Shown here: positions 46,667-59,190 of the stretch, piece by piece
How positions within the stretch are numbered: position 1 is the stretch's first letter
Layout of the letters: each line of letters begins with the position of its first letter
From: Phytophthora quininea
Taxonomy: Eukaryota; Oomycota; Peronosporomycetes; Peronosporales; Peronosporaceae
NCBI GenBank assembly: GCA_011947345.1
Contig: JAAVTG010000561.1
Location: 1 to 64,000 of the forward strand
DNA length: 64,000 nucleotides
Direction of reading: 5' to 3'
Translations under genes and position numbers: made by a program
Notes under the pieces: model-generated
Database searches by the model: none
What the model saw: the letters and a program-made list of their open reading frames with translations, nothing else
Told to the model about the DNA's origin: nothing

Positions 46667-48788
46667 ATGATGGCGAACGCGGCCTCCGTGGGCATCCGCG
46701 ATGGCCACTTCGTGGACGCCCAGGGTCGCGTCCGCATCCTGCGCGGCGTCAACGTGGGCGGGTCCTCCAAGCTGCCCATCGGGTACCAGCACACGGACCG
46801 GCACAAGTGCGACGGCTTCTTCGACGGCGCTCGGTCCGTGTCGTTCGTCAATCGACCGTTCCCATTAAGCGAGGCACCGACACACTTTGCACGACTACGA
46901 CGGTGGGGGTTGACGCTCTTACGACTGATCGTGACGTGGGAGGCCATCGAACATGCCGGTCCAACGATGTACGACATGGAGTATCTCCAGTACATCCGGG
47001 AGATCGTGGCATTGGCAGGAGAGTTCGGACTCAGTGTCTACGTGGACCCACATCAAGACGTCTGGTCCAGGTGGACAGGTGGCGACGGTTCACCCATGTG
47101 GACGTTAGAAGCGGTGGGGCTGGAACCGCGCAACTTTGCGGCGACGAAGGCGGCGCTGTGCATTGAGACGTGCGGCCTGGACGTGGCCCAGTTCCCCAAA
47201 ATGATCTGGCCGACCAACTACTTTAAAATGGCCTGTTCTACCATGTTTGCACTGTTCTGGGAGGCTCTCGTTGTGCGCCGTCGTGTCAGGTGGACGGAGT
47301 GCCAGTGCAGGAATATTTGCAGTCTCACTACTTGGACGCCATGGCGATGCTGGCGGAAGCTCTGAGAGGGCTGCCCAATGTCGTCGGGTTTGGCACGATG
47401 AATGAGCCGTCGGCGGGATACTTGGGGCTGGAAGATCTGTCCAAGCACTTCCACGAGGGAGAACTCAAGTACGACTTGGCACCGACTCCGTTCCAGGGCA
47501 TGTGTCTGGCGGACGGCTACCCGCAGGTCATCGAACGCTGGTCAAATGGACTGAACCAGCACGTGTTGAAGCGGCCTGATGAGAAGATCGCGGTGGACCC
47601 CAAGGTGCGAGCTTGGCAGAATGGTCGACGTTGTGTGTGGAGAGAGGAAGGAGTCTGGGGAGTAGATGGCGCGACGGGAGAACCGATTCTGTTGAGACCG
47701 GACCATTTTGCAAGCATCATGTTTGGTCGAGATTGCTACGTGCCCTTCGCAGCGGTAAGTTCTTAAGGTTGGATTGCTTTTGAGCTAGTTCTAATGATCC
47801 TCTTGCCCAGCGGTTCTCGGAGCGAATTCGCTGCATTTTGCCGCATACAGTTTTGTTTGTAGAGCTGCCGCCGCTGGAGTTTAGTCGTGAAGAATTCCCC
47901 GAGATCGACAACACGCTCATCCCGCGGGCGGTTAATGCCACGCATTGGTACGACGGTGTGACGCTGTTCCTACGCGCCTGGCGTCCGTATTTCACAGTGG
48001 ATCCGATCTCTCGATGCCCGGCGTTTGGTTTCAGTGCTGTGCGCAAGACGCATCTGCGGCAGCTCGAAGAAATTAAAGTTTACGGTCGCGAGCAAATGAA
48101 AAATGCACCGACACTGATCGGAGAGACAGGGATCCCGTTCAACATGCACGGCGGCAAGGCGTTCCGAAGTGGGGACTTCAGCAGCCAAGTAGGCGCTTTG
48201 GACAACACGATCTCTTGTCTCGAAGCCAGTTTGGTCTCGTTCACACTGTGGTGTTACACGTCGGACAATTGCAACGAGTACGGCGACCAGTGGAACCTCG
48301 AGGACTTGAGCTTGATCAGCATGGACAAACCCGTTCGATCGGGGCCGCAGACGTCCATTCCCGAGCGAGACGCGTGCGCACGAGCTATCCAGGCCTTTGC
48401 TCGTCCGTACGCCACACGCATCGCTGGTATCCCGTCCAAGTCGGAGTTCTTGCTGGATCGAGTTCGCTACGAGTTGGAATTTTCGACCGACCCGACCAAA
48501 TCCAACGAGACTTCGCTGCATCCGACAGAGATCTTCGTGCCGCAGTTGCAGTACCCCAAGGGCTACAACGTCGAGACTTCGGACGGTCATCACACCGTGG
48601 AGTCTCAGGACGGCTACGACGTGGTGCGTTATCTGCACGACTCGAACCAGGACAGCCACCGACTCGTCATCGCATCGAAAGACGCCGAGATCGAAAAGCG
48701 CCGTCGCTCTCGCCTCATTCGGAGGAGAGTGCTGACCCCGCCACTGTTGGTCATTTGCGCCTACATTTTGTATCTCATTTTCGGGTAA
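46667..48788 (+). CDS. GH5 (subfamily 12-type) glycosylceramidase-like enzyme (one frameshift)
   Basis: Two exons (46667-47754, 47811-48788; 56-nt intron, phase 0) give about 688 residues. The beta-strand start GHFVDAQGRVRILRGVNVGG, the substrate-site segment YVDPHQDVWSRWTGG, the acid/base Glu in TMNEPS and the nucleophile Glu in LIGETGIPF identify clan GH-A. The layout matches fungal EGCrP-type beta-glucosidases of GH5_12, which cleave glucosylceramide or sterol glucosides. A C-terminal domain follows, then a basic RRRSRLIRRR and a final hydrophobic helix (TPPLLVICAYILYLIFG) likely anchoring it to a membrane. No signal peptide. One base is missing near 47262 (FWGGS). The start is the first of two adjacent Met codons. 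Confidence 0.88.
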
Positions 48789-48934
48789 ATGAATAAATTG
48801 TATTTCGTTGTAAAAACTTGAGGTGAAGCGTCACTTGATGTGCTTGCTGGTAACGGCAACTGCGTCCATGTATTTATACGCACCTCCGAAACTCCCTGAC
48901 CGCCAGCGTCTAGTTGTGTGTCGGCGTCCGCTGC

Positions 48935-51900
48935 ATGAGGCTTGGGGCCCAGTGGCGCAGACTTCGAGCAGGAAACGCTGACGGGGACTTCAGTCGCGTT
49001 CGAGAGCGAGCCAGGCGGAGCTGAGGCGGCCAGAAACCACTCGGAGGGTCGGGGCTCCGGCGCTCACGGCCCCAGGAAGTTGACCATCGCCGTCAAGCCG
49101 CTCGCCAACTTGAGGCGAGAGATGGAGCGACGCAGCAGCTCGCTGGACCAGCCGTACCGCCTGGTGGACCCGTTCCAGATCGAACGCGACGAGACGACCC
49201 ACCAAAAACCCACGTACATTTCCAACGCCATCCACACGTCCAAGTACACGTTGCTCAACTTTCTGCCGCTCTGCTTGTTGCAAGAGTTTCGCAGGGTAAA
49301 GTGGTTGAAGTTGGGGGATTGTTCAGGTCTTTCTGTGTTAACCTTTTTTATTTGTTTTTGTTGTTGCAGTCGGCGAATTTGTATTTTTGGTGATTGCGAT
49401 TTTGCAGTCAATCAAGGAGATCTCGCCACTGACGCCGGTGACTGCGATCGCTCCGCTCGTGATGGTCGTGAGTGTCAGTCTGTTGCGTGAAGTTTTGGAA
49501 GAGCGGGTAAGTTTGATGCAAGATACTGTTATGTGTTAAGAGTAGATGCTGAAATGGTGTGATAAATGCTAGAAAAACGCTCTTCCGACGCCGTGATGAA
49601 TGCAAAGCCAGTGGCCGTACTGAGGAATTTTGAAGAGCAGGATATCGTGTGGGAATCCATCCAGGTAGGCGGTAGTATAGTCACGTTGTTGGTAGATTTA
49701 CTAATTTTTCTGTGGGGCAGGTCGGTGACCTCATTCGAATACATGAGCGAGAGCCGATTCCAGCAGATGGGATCATCCTCGCCAGTAGCGAGGACAATGG
49801 GTCCTGTTTTATTGACACGAGCAATTTGGATGGCGAGGCCAACCTGAAATCTCGCGAGTCGCTGCAAGCAACGCGAAACCTTACGTTCGACAAGACGTCA
49901 CGGGATAAAGCCAAGTACTTTATCAAGTGCGAGCAACCGGATCAAGATCTGTACCGCTTTGCGGGAATTTGTCGCTCGACACCAAAATGTACAGCCTCAG
50001 TGAGAAGCAGTTTGTGCTTCGCGGCTCTACACTGATGAACACAAAGTGGATCATGATGCTGGTCGTGTACACTGGCCACGACACGAAAATTATGAAGAAT
50101 GCTCGAGCTGCACACCACAAACTCAGTCATCTCGAGAGCCGAATGAGTCGTACGGTGGTATTCGTCTTTTACACAGGTGGTTTTGTGCGCGGTCGCCGCT
50201 TGTGTACATCATTTCTGCTTCGACTCGGACGAAATGAGGCATGTGGGCGATACAGATCATACGACATCACTGGAATCCATCACGCTCTTCTTGTCCTTTA
50301 TCGTGCTGATGAACACGCTCATCCCGATCTCGCTAGTCGTGACGGTGGAAATCATCAAGAGCATCCACGCAAAATTCATCACTTGGGACAACAAAATGCG
50401 CAACAAAATTGGAGAGGGTGCAGTGGCCAACACGACCTCGCTCACAGATGAGCTGGGCCAGGTCAAGTACATTTTCACCGACAAAACTGGGACTCTGACG
50501 CAGAACCAAATGGTCTTTCGCAAATGCAGCGTCGGTGGGAATATCTACAGCGCCACACAAAAGCGGTCTTTACTTACCGGAGTGTCCATGACGTCGCTGG
50601 ACGCTCTTAACGGTAGTGCGTCAGCTCCCACGTTTTACAGCGACGGGATCCTGCCCACCACCGAACTATTGACGTTGTCGCATTTCCGACGTTTGCTGAC
50701 GAACCTCGAGAGCCGAGAAAGTCACCTTGCTTTGGCTATTGCTATTTGTCATACTGTCGTGTGCGAATACGATCGAACTACTGGAGCTTTGTCGTACAAT
50801 TCGGACTCGCCAGACGAGTGTGCTCTTGTGCGAGGAGCGGAAGCCATGGGCGTGAAACTGTTCGAACGATGCGGACAGAAGATTTATGTAGCCATAACGG
50901 AGGAAGACCGGCATGGCTCGCACGTCAAGACCGTCACGTATACGCTGACATTTCACATTCTACGCGTGATCCACTTTTCGAGCGACCGAAAGCGAATGTC
51001 TATCATTGTTCGGGACGAAAACGGCGATATCAAAATGTTCTGCAAAGGTGCTGACAGCGTCATCTTGGAGCGCTGCGAGCATTTCCTGTCGGATAAGGAC
51101 GAAATGATCACCCACGTCACGCAGTTCGCCGAAGAAGGCTACCGGATTCTACTCTTTGCAGAGCGAGAATTGGTTCGTAAACGTTTACTTTGGAGCGAGC
51201 TGGTTCTTCGCTTTCTAACGTTTTTTTCAGGATGAAAACTACTTCAAAGCATGGGAAATGCGATATAGTGAAGCAGAGCTCGACATTCACTCGAAAGAGA
51301 CAAAGACTGCAGCGCTGGTCAATGAACTTGAGCAGGATTTTACTTTGATTGGGGCGAGTGGTAAGTGACAGTTCTTGGTCTTTAATTTGGATGATTCTTG
51401 ACGGCGTATATTCGACGTGCAGCCGTTGAAGACAAACTACAAGTTGGTGTCCCCGAGACGATTTCTTTGTTTCAGAAGGCCGGCATAAAGGTATGGTGTA
51501 CTGAACTTTCGTGAAATGCCAGCTTTCTAACATTTTCTGTCCAGATCTGGGTCTTGACTGGCGATAAACTGGAAACTTCTCTTGAAATGGGGAAGCTGTG
51601 CCGAGTTGTTACTCCGAAAATGCAAGAAGTGATCATACGTGCAATGACGAGGAATGAAATGACACAGCAGCTCGTGAGAGCTCTGGAAAACGCAAAGGCA
51701 CACGATACACAAATATTTTTACGGAAGTTGTGACCTATAACAGCTAATCGGGTTGTTGCTTTTTTACGATAGCAGGAAAATCAAGCCCTGTTAATCGATG
51801 GGAGCTCTCTCGCTTTGGCACTGATGCCTTGCAACCGTGAGCACTTCTTGAAATTGGCCTTACAGTCAGCCACCGTGATTGTATGTCGAGCATCCCCGAT

Positions 51901-53173
51901 TCAAAAGGCCCTCGTTGTTGAACTCATCAAGTCGGGCGTTCCTGACGTGACTCTCGCAGTGTAAGTCGCTCTTTGTCGCGTTTGCACTCTTGGATCGGCT
52001 AATTAACTGAGAGAACTGTAGTGGTGATGGCGCAAACGATGTCAGTATGATCCGAGCAGCTCATGTGGGTGTTGGTGTCATGGGGCAAGAAGGGATGCAG
52101 GCGGTTCGAAGTGCTGATTACGCTGTTCAGCAATTCAGCCACTTGGGTCGCCTCTTACTCTTCCACGGTAAGAAAAATAAAGTGATCGGCTATCGACTGC
52201 TTTAATTTCTAATTTGTTGCATTTTTTATTGCCTCAGGCCGATTATCGTACTTCCGCACCACTCAGTGTATCGACTACTTCTTCTACAAAAACATCGTCT
52301 TCACGCTGCCGCAGTTTGTCTTCGGGACGGCCTCTGCTTTCTCAGCTCAGGTACTGTCCATATTTCATTTTCATTGCGTTTGAAGTACTAACTTTTTTTT
52401 AAATCGACTTCAGACCTTCTACTGTGACATCTACATCACAGCGTACAATGTCATCTTCACCTCGTTGCCAGTGATCGCGCGAGCCGTTATGGAGACGGAT
52501 CTGCTCGAAGCGATCGCCGCCAAATTCCCCGAGCTCTATCGGTTTGGCGCCTCGGGAATGTTTTTCTCTCCCCGAACGTTCGCCAAGTCTGCTGGTTTGG
52601 CAGCTTTCCACGCCGTCGTGACAACAGTGGTGCCCCTTTTTCTAATCGCACACGGCAATCTGGGCGGGGAGCGATTTTGGGGGCCGGCGTGGCTTCGTTC
52701 TTCTATATTGTGCCGCTCGTCCACCTTCAGATTTTCTGGGAGACGTGGAATTGGACTGGACTGGTGATCATCACCTACGTGGCTTCGCTTGTGGTGTTTT
52801 TCCTGTCGATTGCTGTGTATGATCGCTTCACTGCAGTTATAGAAGGAGTCTGGAGGACAGTCGTCGTGACTCCAGGATTTTGGCTCGGCTTCGCTCTCTC
52901 CATCGGCGCGTGCTTGCTGCCCGTCATTGCTTACAAATGGTATGTTGTCTATGGTTATTAAACTCTTGGGGGATTTTGCATTGACAGTGAGATATTGTCT
53001 GTAGTAACGAGGAGAACTTTGACACATCCAACCCGGTGCATATTCTACGGCGCGTCAAGCTCCACAACAAGGTCTGGGACTCCACTCGAATAGATGCCAT
53101 GGCGTCCACCGACCTCACCGCCTCCATCGTGCCGCAGCCGGAATCCCCAACCCCCAAACCGAATCAACATTAG
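48935..53173 (+). CDS. P4-ATPase phospholipid flippase (frameshifted)
   Basis: About twelve exons (introns 49296-49369, 49507-49572, 49665-49720, 51173-51230, 51361-51422, 51491-51544, 51727-51775, 51961-52021, 52168-52237, 52351-52413, 52940-53004) give about 1,190 residues. P4-ATPases flip aminophospholipids to the cytosolic leaflet. Seen: [17 protein letters not shown] at the start, PADGIIL, phosphorylation motif [13 protein letters not shown] (Asp codon at 50480), nucleotide-domain FKYS-like [26 protein letters not shown], and a C-terminal set of membrane helices ([20 protein letters not shown]). The A-domain motif is DGEA, not DGET. Bases are missing near 49390, 49573, 49972, 51715 and 52665, plus a two-base loss near 50173. 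The first ATG (48935) is in another frame than the body; the first in-frame ATG is 49122. Confidence 0.88.
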
Positions 53174-53270
53174 TTTAGCAGCTGAATTGTCTGTAATATA
53201 CCGGACTTCTTCACGCGGGTCTTCAGCAGTTTTTAGAGTAGTGTCGCTTCGCAGTAAAACTTGCCGAGTG

Positions 53271-55901
53271 ATGGCGTTCCTTCGCCGCAAGAAGCCCAAT
53301 ATCCGCGTGCCGACCGGCAAAGATGCCGTGAATTTCCGCAAACTGTTGTTCTTGCCCATTAAAGACACCGAGGACTTGCTAACGAATAATGCGTGGGAAC
53401 GGGTAAGTGCACTGCTATAGTTGCGGACGTTGCAATGAGTTGAATAAAAGTTTTTTTTTGCCTTACAGCTAGATTTACGATGTCTTACACTGATGAAGTC
53501 CAAAATGCTGCGAGCGTCGTGCATTGCTCGAGGTCTACCTAAAAACGGTGGAAAGCGGACGTTGGTACAGCGTCTAACTGCGTCGCTGGCCGAGCAAAAA
53601 GCAACAGGTAAAAAGATTTTGACTACTAAAATGATAACTTTTTCTTTGACGGATTGTATTTAGAAATTCGTCGTCGACAAGAAGAGGAGGAGGAATATCA
53701 GCGTCAATTAGATATGCTGGGCGGAGTTTGGTCTTTCGGGTCTGGCTTTGCCGGTCAGTTAGGTCATGGAGATTTGGAGTCGTCAGGAACGCCAAGGATT
53801 ATCAAAAACTTCGAGGACGCAGTATTGCTCAAGTCTACGCGGTACGCTATCTCGCTACTGTTTTATTCCAGCAATCCTTGATTGGGTTTTGAAAACAGGG
53901 TTTCGACTCGGATGTAGCTTTTGCAGTCAGTCGAAATGGAGACGTCTATGTCTGGGGTAAAAGGATGGGACCCACAGGATTGCCAACAGGTTCTTCACTA
54001 AGCGAACTCATGAAACAAACCTACGAACACGACAGTGATTTAGACGCCAGTGATGATGAAGGTGATGGAAGTAACGCGCGTGCCAAGAGAGATAATAGAG
54101 TTGAAGGTATGGATGAAGACGAAGTAGAGCCCAATGGAAGCGGCGAAGAAGAAGGTGGCGAAGAGGATTTTGTGCATCCTGTGAAGCTCAACTCACTTAG
54201 CGGCGAAGGTCTCAGTCACATCGCCGTTGGACGAGTGCATTGCTGTGCTCTTACCAAAGACGGCGATGTCTTCACGTGGGGACAAAACGACCATTGTCAA
54301 CTTGGGGCGGAGCTGGTACACAACTTGTCCGAGGCAAAGACCAAGAAAGCGAAAATTCGCTATGGAGTCGATTGTGTGGAGCCGCAGATCTGGGAAAGAA
54401 CGGTGTCGGAGACGTGCATTATTTCAACAGTAGATGTAGGCACCGATCATACTTTTGCTGTCACGTCGAAAGGCGAAATGCTTGCCTTTGGTGCGACGTA
54501 CAATACAAGCGATGGCTCCAGTCTTGCACGAAGCATTGCAAAGATGAAAGTCAGTCAGGTTCGTAAAATGATTGCGCTTGAAGGAGATCAAAATACCTTA
54601 TTTTTATTTTGTAGATTTCTTGTGGTGCAATGCATGCTGGGTTGGTTACTACGGACGGACAAGCATACTCGTGGGGCAGCGGAGATGGTGGGTAGGTAAG
54701 GCTGTCAATGCTCATTCGGTCTGATCGTATCGCTGTAACATCGCTGTTCTATTGCAGCCGTCTCGGTCATGGAGATATGACGTCGCATGTCAATCCGAAA
54801 CTCATTGAGGCGCTTAAAATGGATATCATTGTGGAGCTGGCGTGTGCGTGTTGGCACACAGTGGCTGTGGTTTTAATTCCACCACTATTGAAGGGCGGCG
54901 TGGTGCGTCGCAGTCAGAATCATGTATCCTTGTAAAATATCTCCACTAAACTATGACGTGCTTCAGGTTTACACATGGGGAACAGGTCGTCTCGGTCAGG
55001 TAACTAGCTCCTCCGCACGATCTACCGACTGCTTTATTGATTGACATCGTGTCTTTCTAGCTTGCTCAAGGAGGCACTCAGATTTCAACAACGCCAGGCT
55101 TGGTCACAGATTTCTTGACGACACACGCGCTCATCAAGAAAGTCTGCGCTGGAATGTTCCACAACGTGGCTCTCTCTGTTGATCACGAAGTACGTATTTC
55201 TCAGCTAGAGTGTTTATTGTTTCTCATATTGCTTTGTTGTGATAGGTTTTCACTTGGGGAAGTAACAGCAACGGATGTCTTGGCAGACCTGAAGAACTCG
55301 GAGGACTCGAAGAAAACTTCTGCGCTGTTCCAGGCCGAGTAGAAGGCATGGAAGACTTCGTGGGTCGACCTTGTTCGGGTACGCGATAGAACAGCTTGCA
55401 CATGTACGTCCGCTAACCATCATTTATTTTAGTTGCTTGCGGTCGGGAATTCACGTTGATCGCCACCAAGCCCTACATCGGTCCAAACAGAGACGAAGTA
55501 GAGCGACGCAAAAGGAACAGCTCCAGCAGTTCGCTAGTATCAATCGTCAGAGTGGCGTCGTCAAAGATGAGAAGCGAAACCAACTGGAGCGGATTCGGAA
55601 AGACAAGCGCGCAGCTATCATGACGCATCTGAACCAGAACTTCCCCAAGTGCACAATCTGCACAACAGGCCTCATCTGTCCTGGTTTCCAAGCAAACACT
55701 GAGAACCCAACGCTGTGCAAGCACTGCATGCACGAAAACCGAAAGCACCAAGATCTGCACAAGGAACGGGACCGAAACGTGACGCTTGATTACCTCACAG
55801 CCTGTATTGATAAGCTAGCTGTCACTATTGACTTCAGCAGTATCGAAGATATTGAGCTGGAGGAGGAACTAGAATTCGAGCTGGACGAAGAAGATGAATA
55901 A
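53271..55901 (+). CDS. RCC1-repeat protein with SAP-like and cysteine-cluster regions
   Basis: Ten exons, first 53271-53402, last 55433-55901, introns 54-66 nt, give about 698 residues. After a basic start (MAFLRRKKPN), residues ~60-90 form a SAP-like helix pair (SCIARGLPKNGGKRTLVQRL) that often binds DNA or RNA. Then come RCC1 beta-propeller blades: WSFGSGFAGQLGHGD, VYVWGKRMG, VFTWGQNDHCQLG, AYSWGSGDGGRLGHGD, VYTWGTGRLGQ and VFTWGSNSNGCLG, interrupted by a long acidic insert (~residues 170-220). The tail is a coiled coil (KEQLQQFASINR), a Cys cluster CTICTTGLIC ... CKHCMHENRKH, and an acidic end. One base is missing near 53841 and one near 55505. The stop is 9 bases from that of the convergent phosphatase gene. 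A GEF or chromatin/RNA-linked role is possible. Confidence 0.8.
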
Positions 55902-55910
55902 AGCAGATGG

Positions 55911-58430
55911 CTACTTCGACTTGAACTTCTGCTTCATTGCTGCGACGGTATCACGCAGCCAAGCAACCACCGGGTAAATGCCCCTTGAACAGCTTCTCCT
56001 CCACATAGTAGATCGATCATGTAGATCGCCAATGAAGCCGAGCCAAGCAGTCGAACAGAAGACGATTTGATCACTTTGCGATGCTTGGGCACGATGATAT
56101 CTCTCAGGAGGCACCCGAACGCGAGCCACAAACAAACCTTTCGGAAGTCCAGTCCTCGAGCTATGAGACGTGCTCCGTTTTGGAGAGCTGTCCAGCTGAC
56201 TAAACTACTTGATTCACGTTGGTGGTGATTCACTTTCATGACTGCAACCCACGAAAGGATGTCATGGAAGTCGACCACTCCGTTTTGATCGAAGTCGAGA
56301 GCATCCAAGTACTTGTCAGCGTCTGCTTTGGCTATTCTCTCGCCTAGAACAAAGTCGTTCGTATCACACCGTACTAACATGTCCATGCAAAGGCTGCTTA
56401 CCAAGAATATTTAAGACGAATTGCGAGATCTTGGCGGAGCTTAAAACCATACTCCCATCCGTGTCCATCAATGAAAACATGAGTTTGATCGTGTCGAGTT
56501 CTTGCGGAGTGAGCAGCTACAGTATGTATAAAAGTTAGAAAAATCTAAGATCGTCCATTTCTGCGTACATGCGTGCGGTCATCGGCCTGAGAGTACTGTA
56601 CGCTGGATATCGAGTGTCGTCGTTGCAAGCGAGGAGGGTCTTCTCCTGCTCTGTGAAGTGGGGTGTCTTCAACTTGTTCCCATTTCTGCACTTCATCATC
56701 CAGAACTTTGCGGATGGCTTGGGGATGCATTTCGCTCGTCATTCGACGCCGACGCTCTGCTCACAAGCATCATAGTTAACAAAATACGGCACAAATGGCG
56801 TTGACTTCAGCAAACATACCAACAGGAGTCTCGTTTTCTACCCTGGTAGTCGCATGCACGTCGCCAACGTCGGTCTGGACAGTGTCACCAATATTTGACG
56901 CACACGAGACGGCCTTGATCGCTTTCTTCCCGTCCGCTAGCCACATGACTTCTTCAAAAACTCTTTACTCGCAGGTAGAAACGGAAGCGTTTGGTTAAAT
57001 TGGCGCCACATGTCGGATCCTCGTTCATTGCTCGCAATCGGCGGGGCAGGGTGACCCACAGTAGTAGTCAGTTGCATTTCCCACGTGAACGGATCGTTTT
57101 GAAAGAACAAGCAGGCAGCCTGAACAGAGCGAAAGAGTTAATAGACCTCGTATTCAAATCATCAAACTATGACTCACCGTATTGTCGAAGCTATCGCAAT
57201 AATTTGGTGCGGAAAAGACCGTGATCAGAGGAGGAAGAGTCTTGTCTATCCTATTATCCAGCTTTTCGTACTCTGCCGAGTTGAAATGGAACGTGTAGCC
57301 TTCGTCCTCATATTCGTGCGCTCTGATCAGTGAAACCAGATCGTTCTCTTGCAAAAACTTAAATGTCGCCTGCGCATTGAAATAATACGAGCAGCCTCGC
57401 GCCTTCATCGACAATTTCAGGATCTAAAAGGAATTATTCCACTAATTTTAGTGTTCTTACCTGATTGGGTTCCCATGAAGGTTCACCTTCCACATTTACC
57501 CCCTCCGTACGTGGTGTTAGTGGATCAGACCACAACAAATCGCACAGCAAGCCCTCCGTGGGTATCTCTCGACGTCGATCAATGTCTTGAATGTCTTGAA
57601 TACTTTTTAGCTCTGGTGAGAGTCCCCGTGAACGCACAAAATCTTGCCACAAGAAGTTTCCAGGAGCCCAGCTACTGGCATGACTTGGAAGCAGGATAGA
57701 AAGTGGTAGTAGGCGGAAATGCCATACTTGACTCGACCTAGTACATCCCAAACCAAGTTATTTTTTAAAATAAGATCGGAATAGAACTGAAATCTTACAT
57801 TCGTTGCGAAACCCATAGAAGGAAGAGATGGACTCGCATTCGTGGTTGCCACGCAGCAGTACCACCTTGTCGGGAAACTACGTCAACGACAACAAAAAAC
57901 ACAATTTATAAAATAATGTACAACAGCTTAGAACCAACACACTCCACTGACCCGAATTTTCAGCAGCAATAAATACAGCATCACTTCGCAGGAGAAGACG
58001 CCTCTGTCCACATAATCCCCTAGAAACACCAACTGGACATCTCGTTCTAACCACAAAAAGTAAATAGAAAACTCATTTAATAAAAATATCCCACGTACCG
58101 GCCAGTTCCATGACTCCGACGGTATCCATTAACTGCATCAGGTCGAAGAACTGGCCGTGAATGTCTCCGAACACTACAAGATAACATAATTTTGTAGTTA
58201 GTTAGCAACACACACATTAAAAAAGATTTCTATGCATGATAATTTTGTTAACCGTATGTTGAAGCTCGCCGTGGAACATCGACGACGTTGGGTTCCTGGT
58301 TCATGAGGCGCTGTGCTTCATGGATCACGCCTAGAGCATCCTTCACTGATAGCGGTGTCTGCTGCTCGAAAGTCTGCCGGACGTCCTCTAGGGACAGCAG
58401 CACCTTGGTCTCACGACGCCTTGGGATCAT
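55911..58430 (-). CDS. calcineurin-type PPP phosphatase with own EF-hands and hydrophobic tail
   Basis: Ten exons (58253-58430, 58099-58173, 57952-58046, 57799-57877, 57461-57737, 57178-57423, 56820-57119, 56569-56756, 56402-56516, 55911-56343) give 662 residues. The catalytic domain shows [68 protein letters not shown] and [12 protein letters not shown]: a PP2B-like Ser/Thr phosphatase. Later come EF-hand loops [12 protein letters not shown] and [12 protein letters not shown], then hydrophobic stretches [16 protein letters not shown] and [17 protein letters not shown] before a basic end QKFKSK. The usual calcineurin B-binding and autoinhibitory helices are not evident. Bases are missing near 57640, 56955 and 55968. 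The intron at 57424-57460 is only 37 nt. Confidence 0.88.
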
Positions 58431-59190
58431 GCTTTATTGTACTCTAATATCCAATTCTATAAAATTCCTCTAAAATTAGATTTTTAAAAATCAACTGAAC
58501 ATTTTTAAATCAGTTATTCTTGAAATTCGTTCAGATTAAACCGATTTTCCTTCAAGAAGTCCGTTCAAACTCGGCGATTTCATAGTTGAGATCAGAATAT
58601 TCTACAATCATTACACTGAATGCGACCGCTAAAGATTGGCAAGACAATGGTGATGGTGAGTATGGATTTCCTCGATGACATCCACGATAAAGAGCTGTTT
58701 TGTGATTATTTTAGTAGCTACAACAGTCAATACTGACCACACATATGGTGGTTGTAAATTTCTTTGGTGAAATCAAGGATCGTCTAAAGTGTCAGGGGTT
58801 GGTTACCCATAGGTGTCTTCAACATCCAAATGATTTTTTTATGTTTTGATCACAATATACCGGCTGATATTACCAGGATAATAAGCAAAAACTGAGTTCC
58901 CCATACTTCTCATTTGGTAACGATCTATCGCTAGTAGTAGATGGAACATTGGAGGACCTTTCAGGAGGAGCGGCTTAAACTATGCACAGCATGGAGCGCC
59001 GACGACACTACGATAGCAGGTGTCCCGTGGTGGGGATAACGGTTGGGCCGCCAGCGAGCTTGGCTAGGGCTCAACCACCGCCGAGACAGCTACGTTAAAG
59101 GGGTCGAATATCCCTGATGCGGAACGGTGTCTGTGGCGCCTTAGCTGCGAGTAGTGTAGGTCGGTAGGAACGAAAGGACGGAAGAAAGAA
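58431..59190. other. intergenic, AT-rich
   Basis: I see no gene in these 760 bases. The first part is the promoter of the minus-strand phosphatase gene. A GGTCGAAT segment near 59102 has a tRNA T-loop look but lacks any cloverleaf around it. Confidence 0.45.

Noticed and set aside
59080..59130. tRNA gene suggested by a GGTCGAAT T-loop-like segment
   Set aside because: No acceptor stem, D-arm or anticodon arm can be folded around it.
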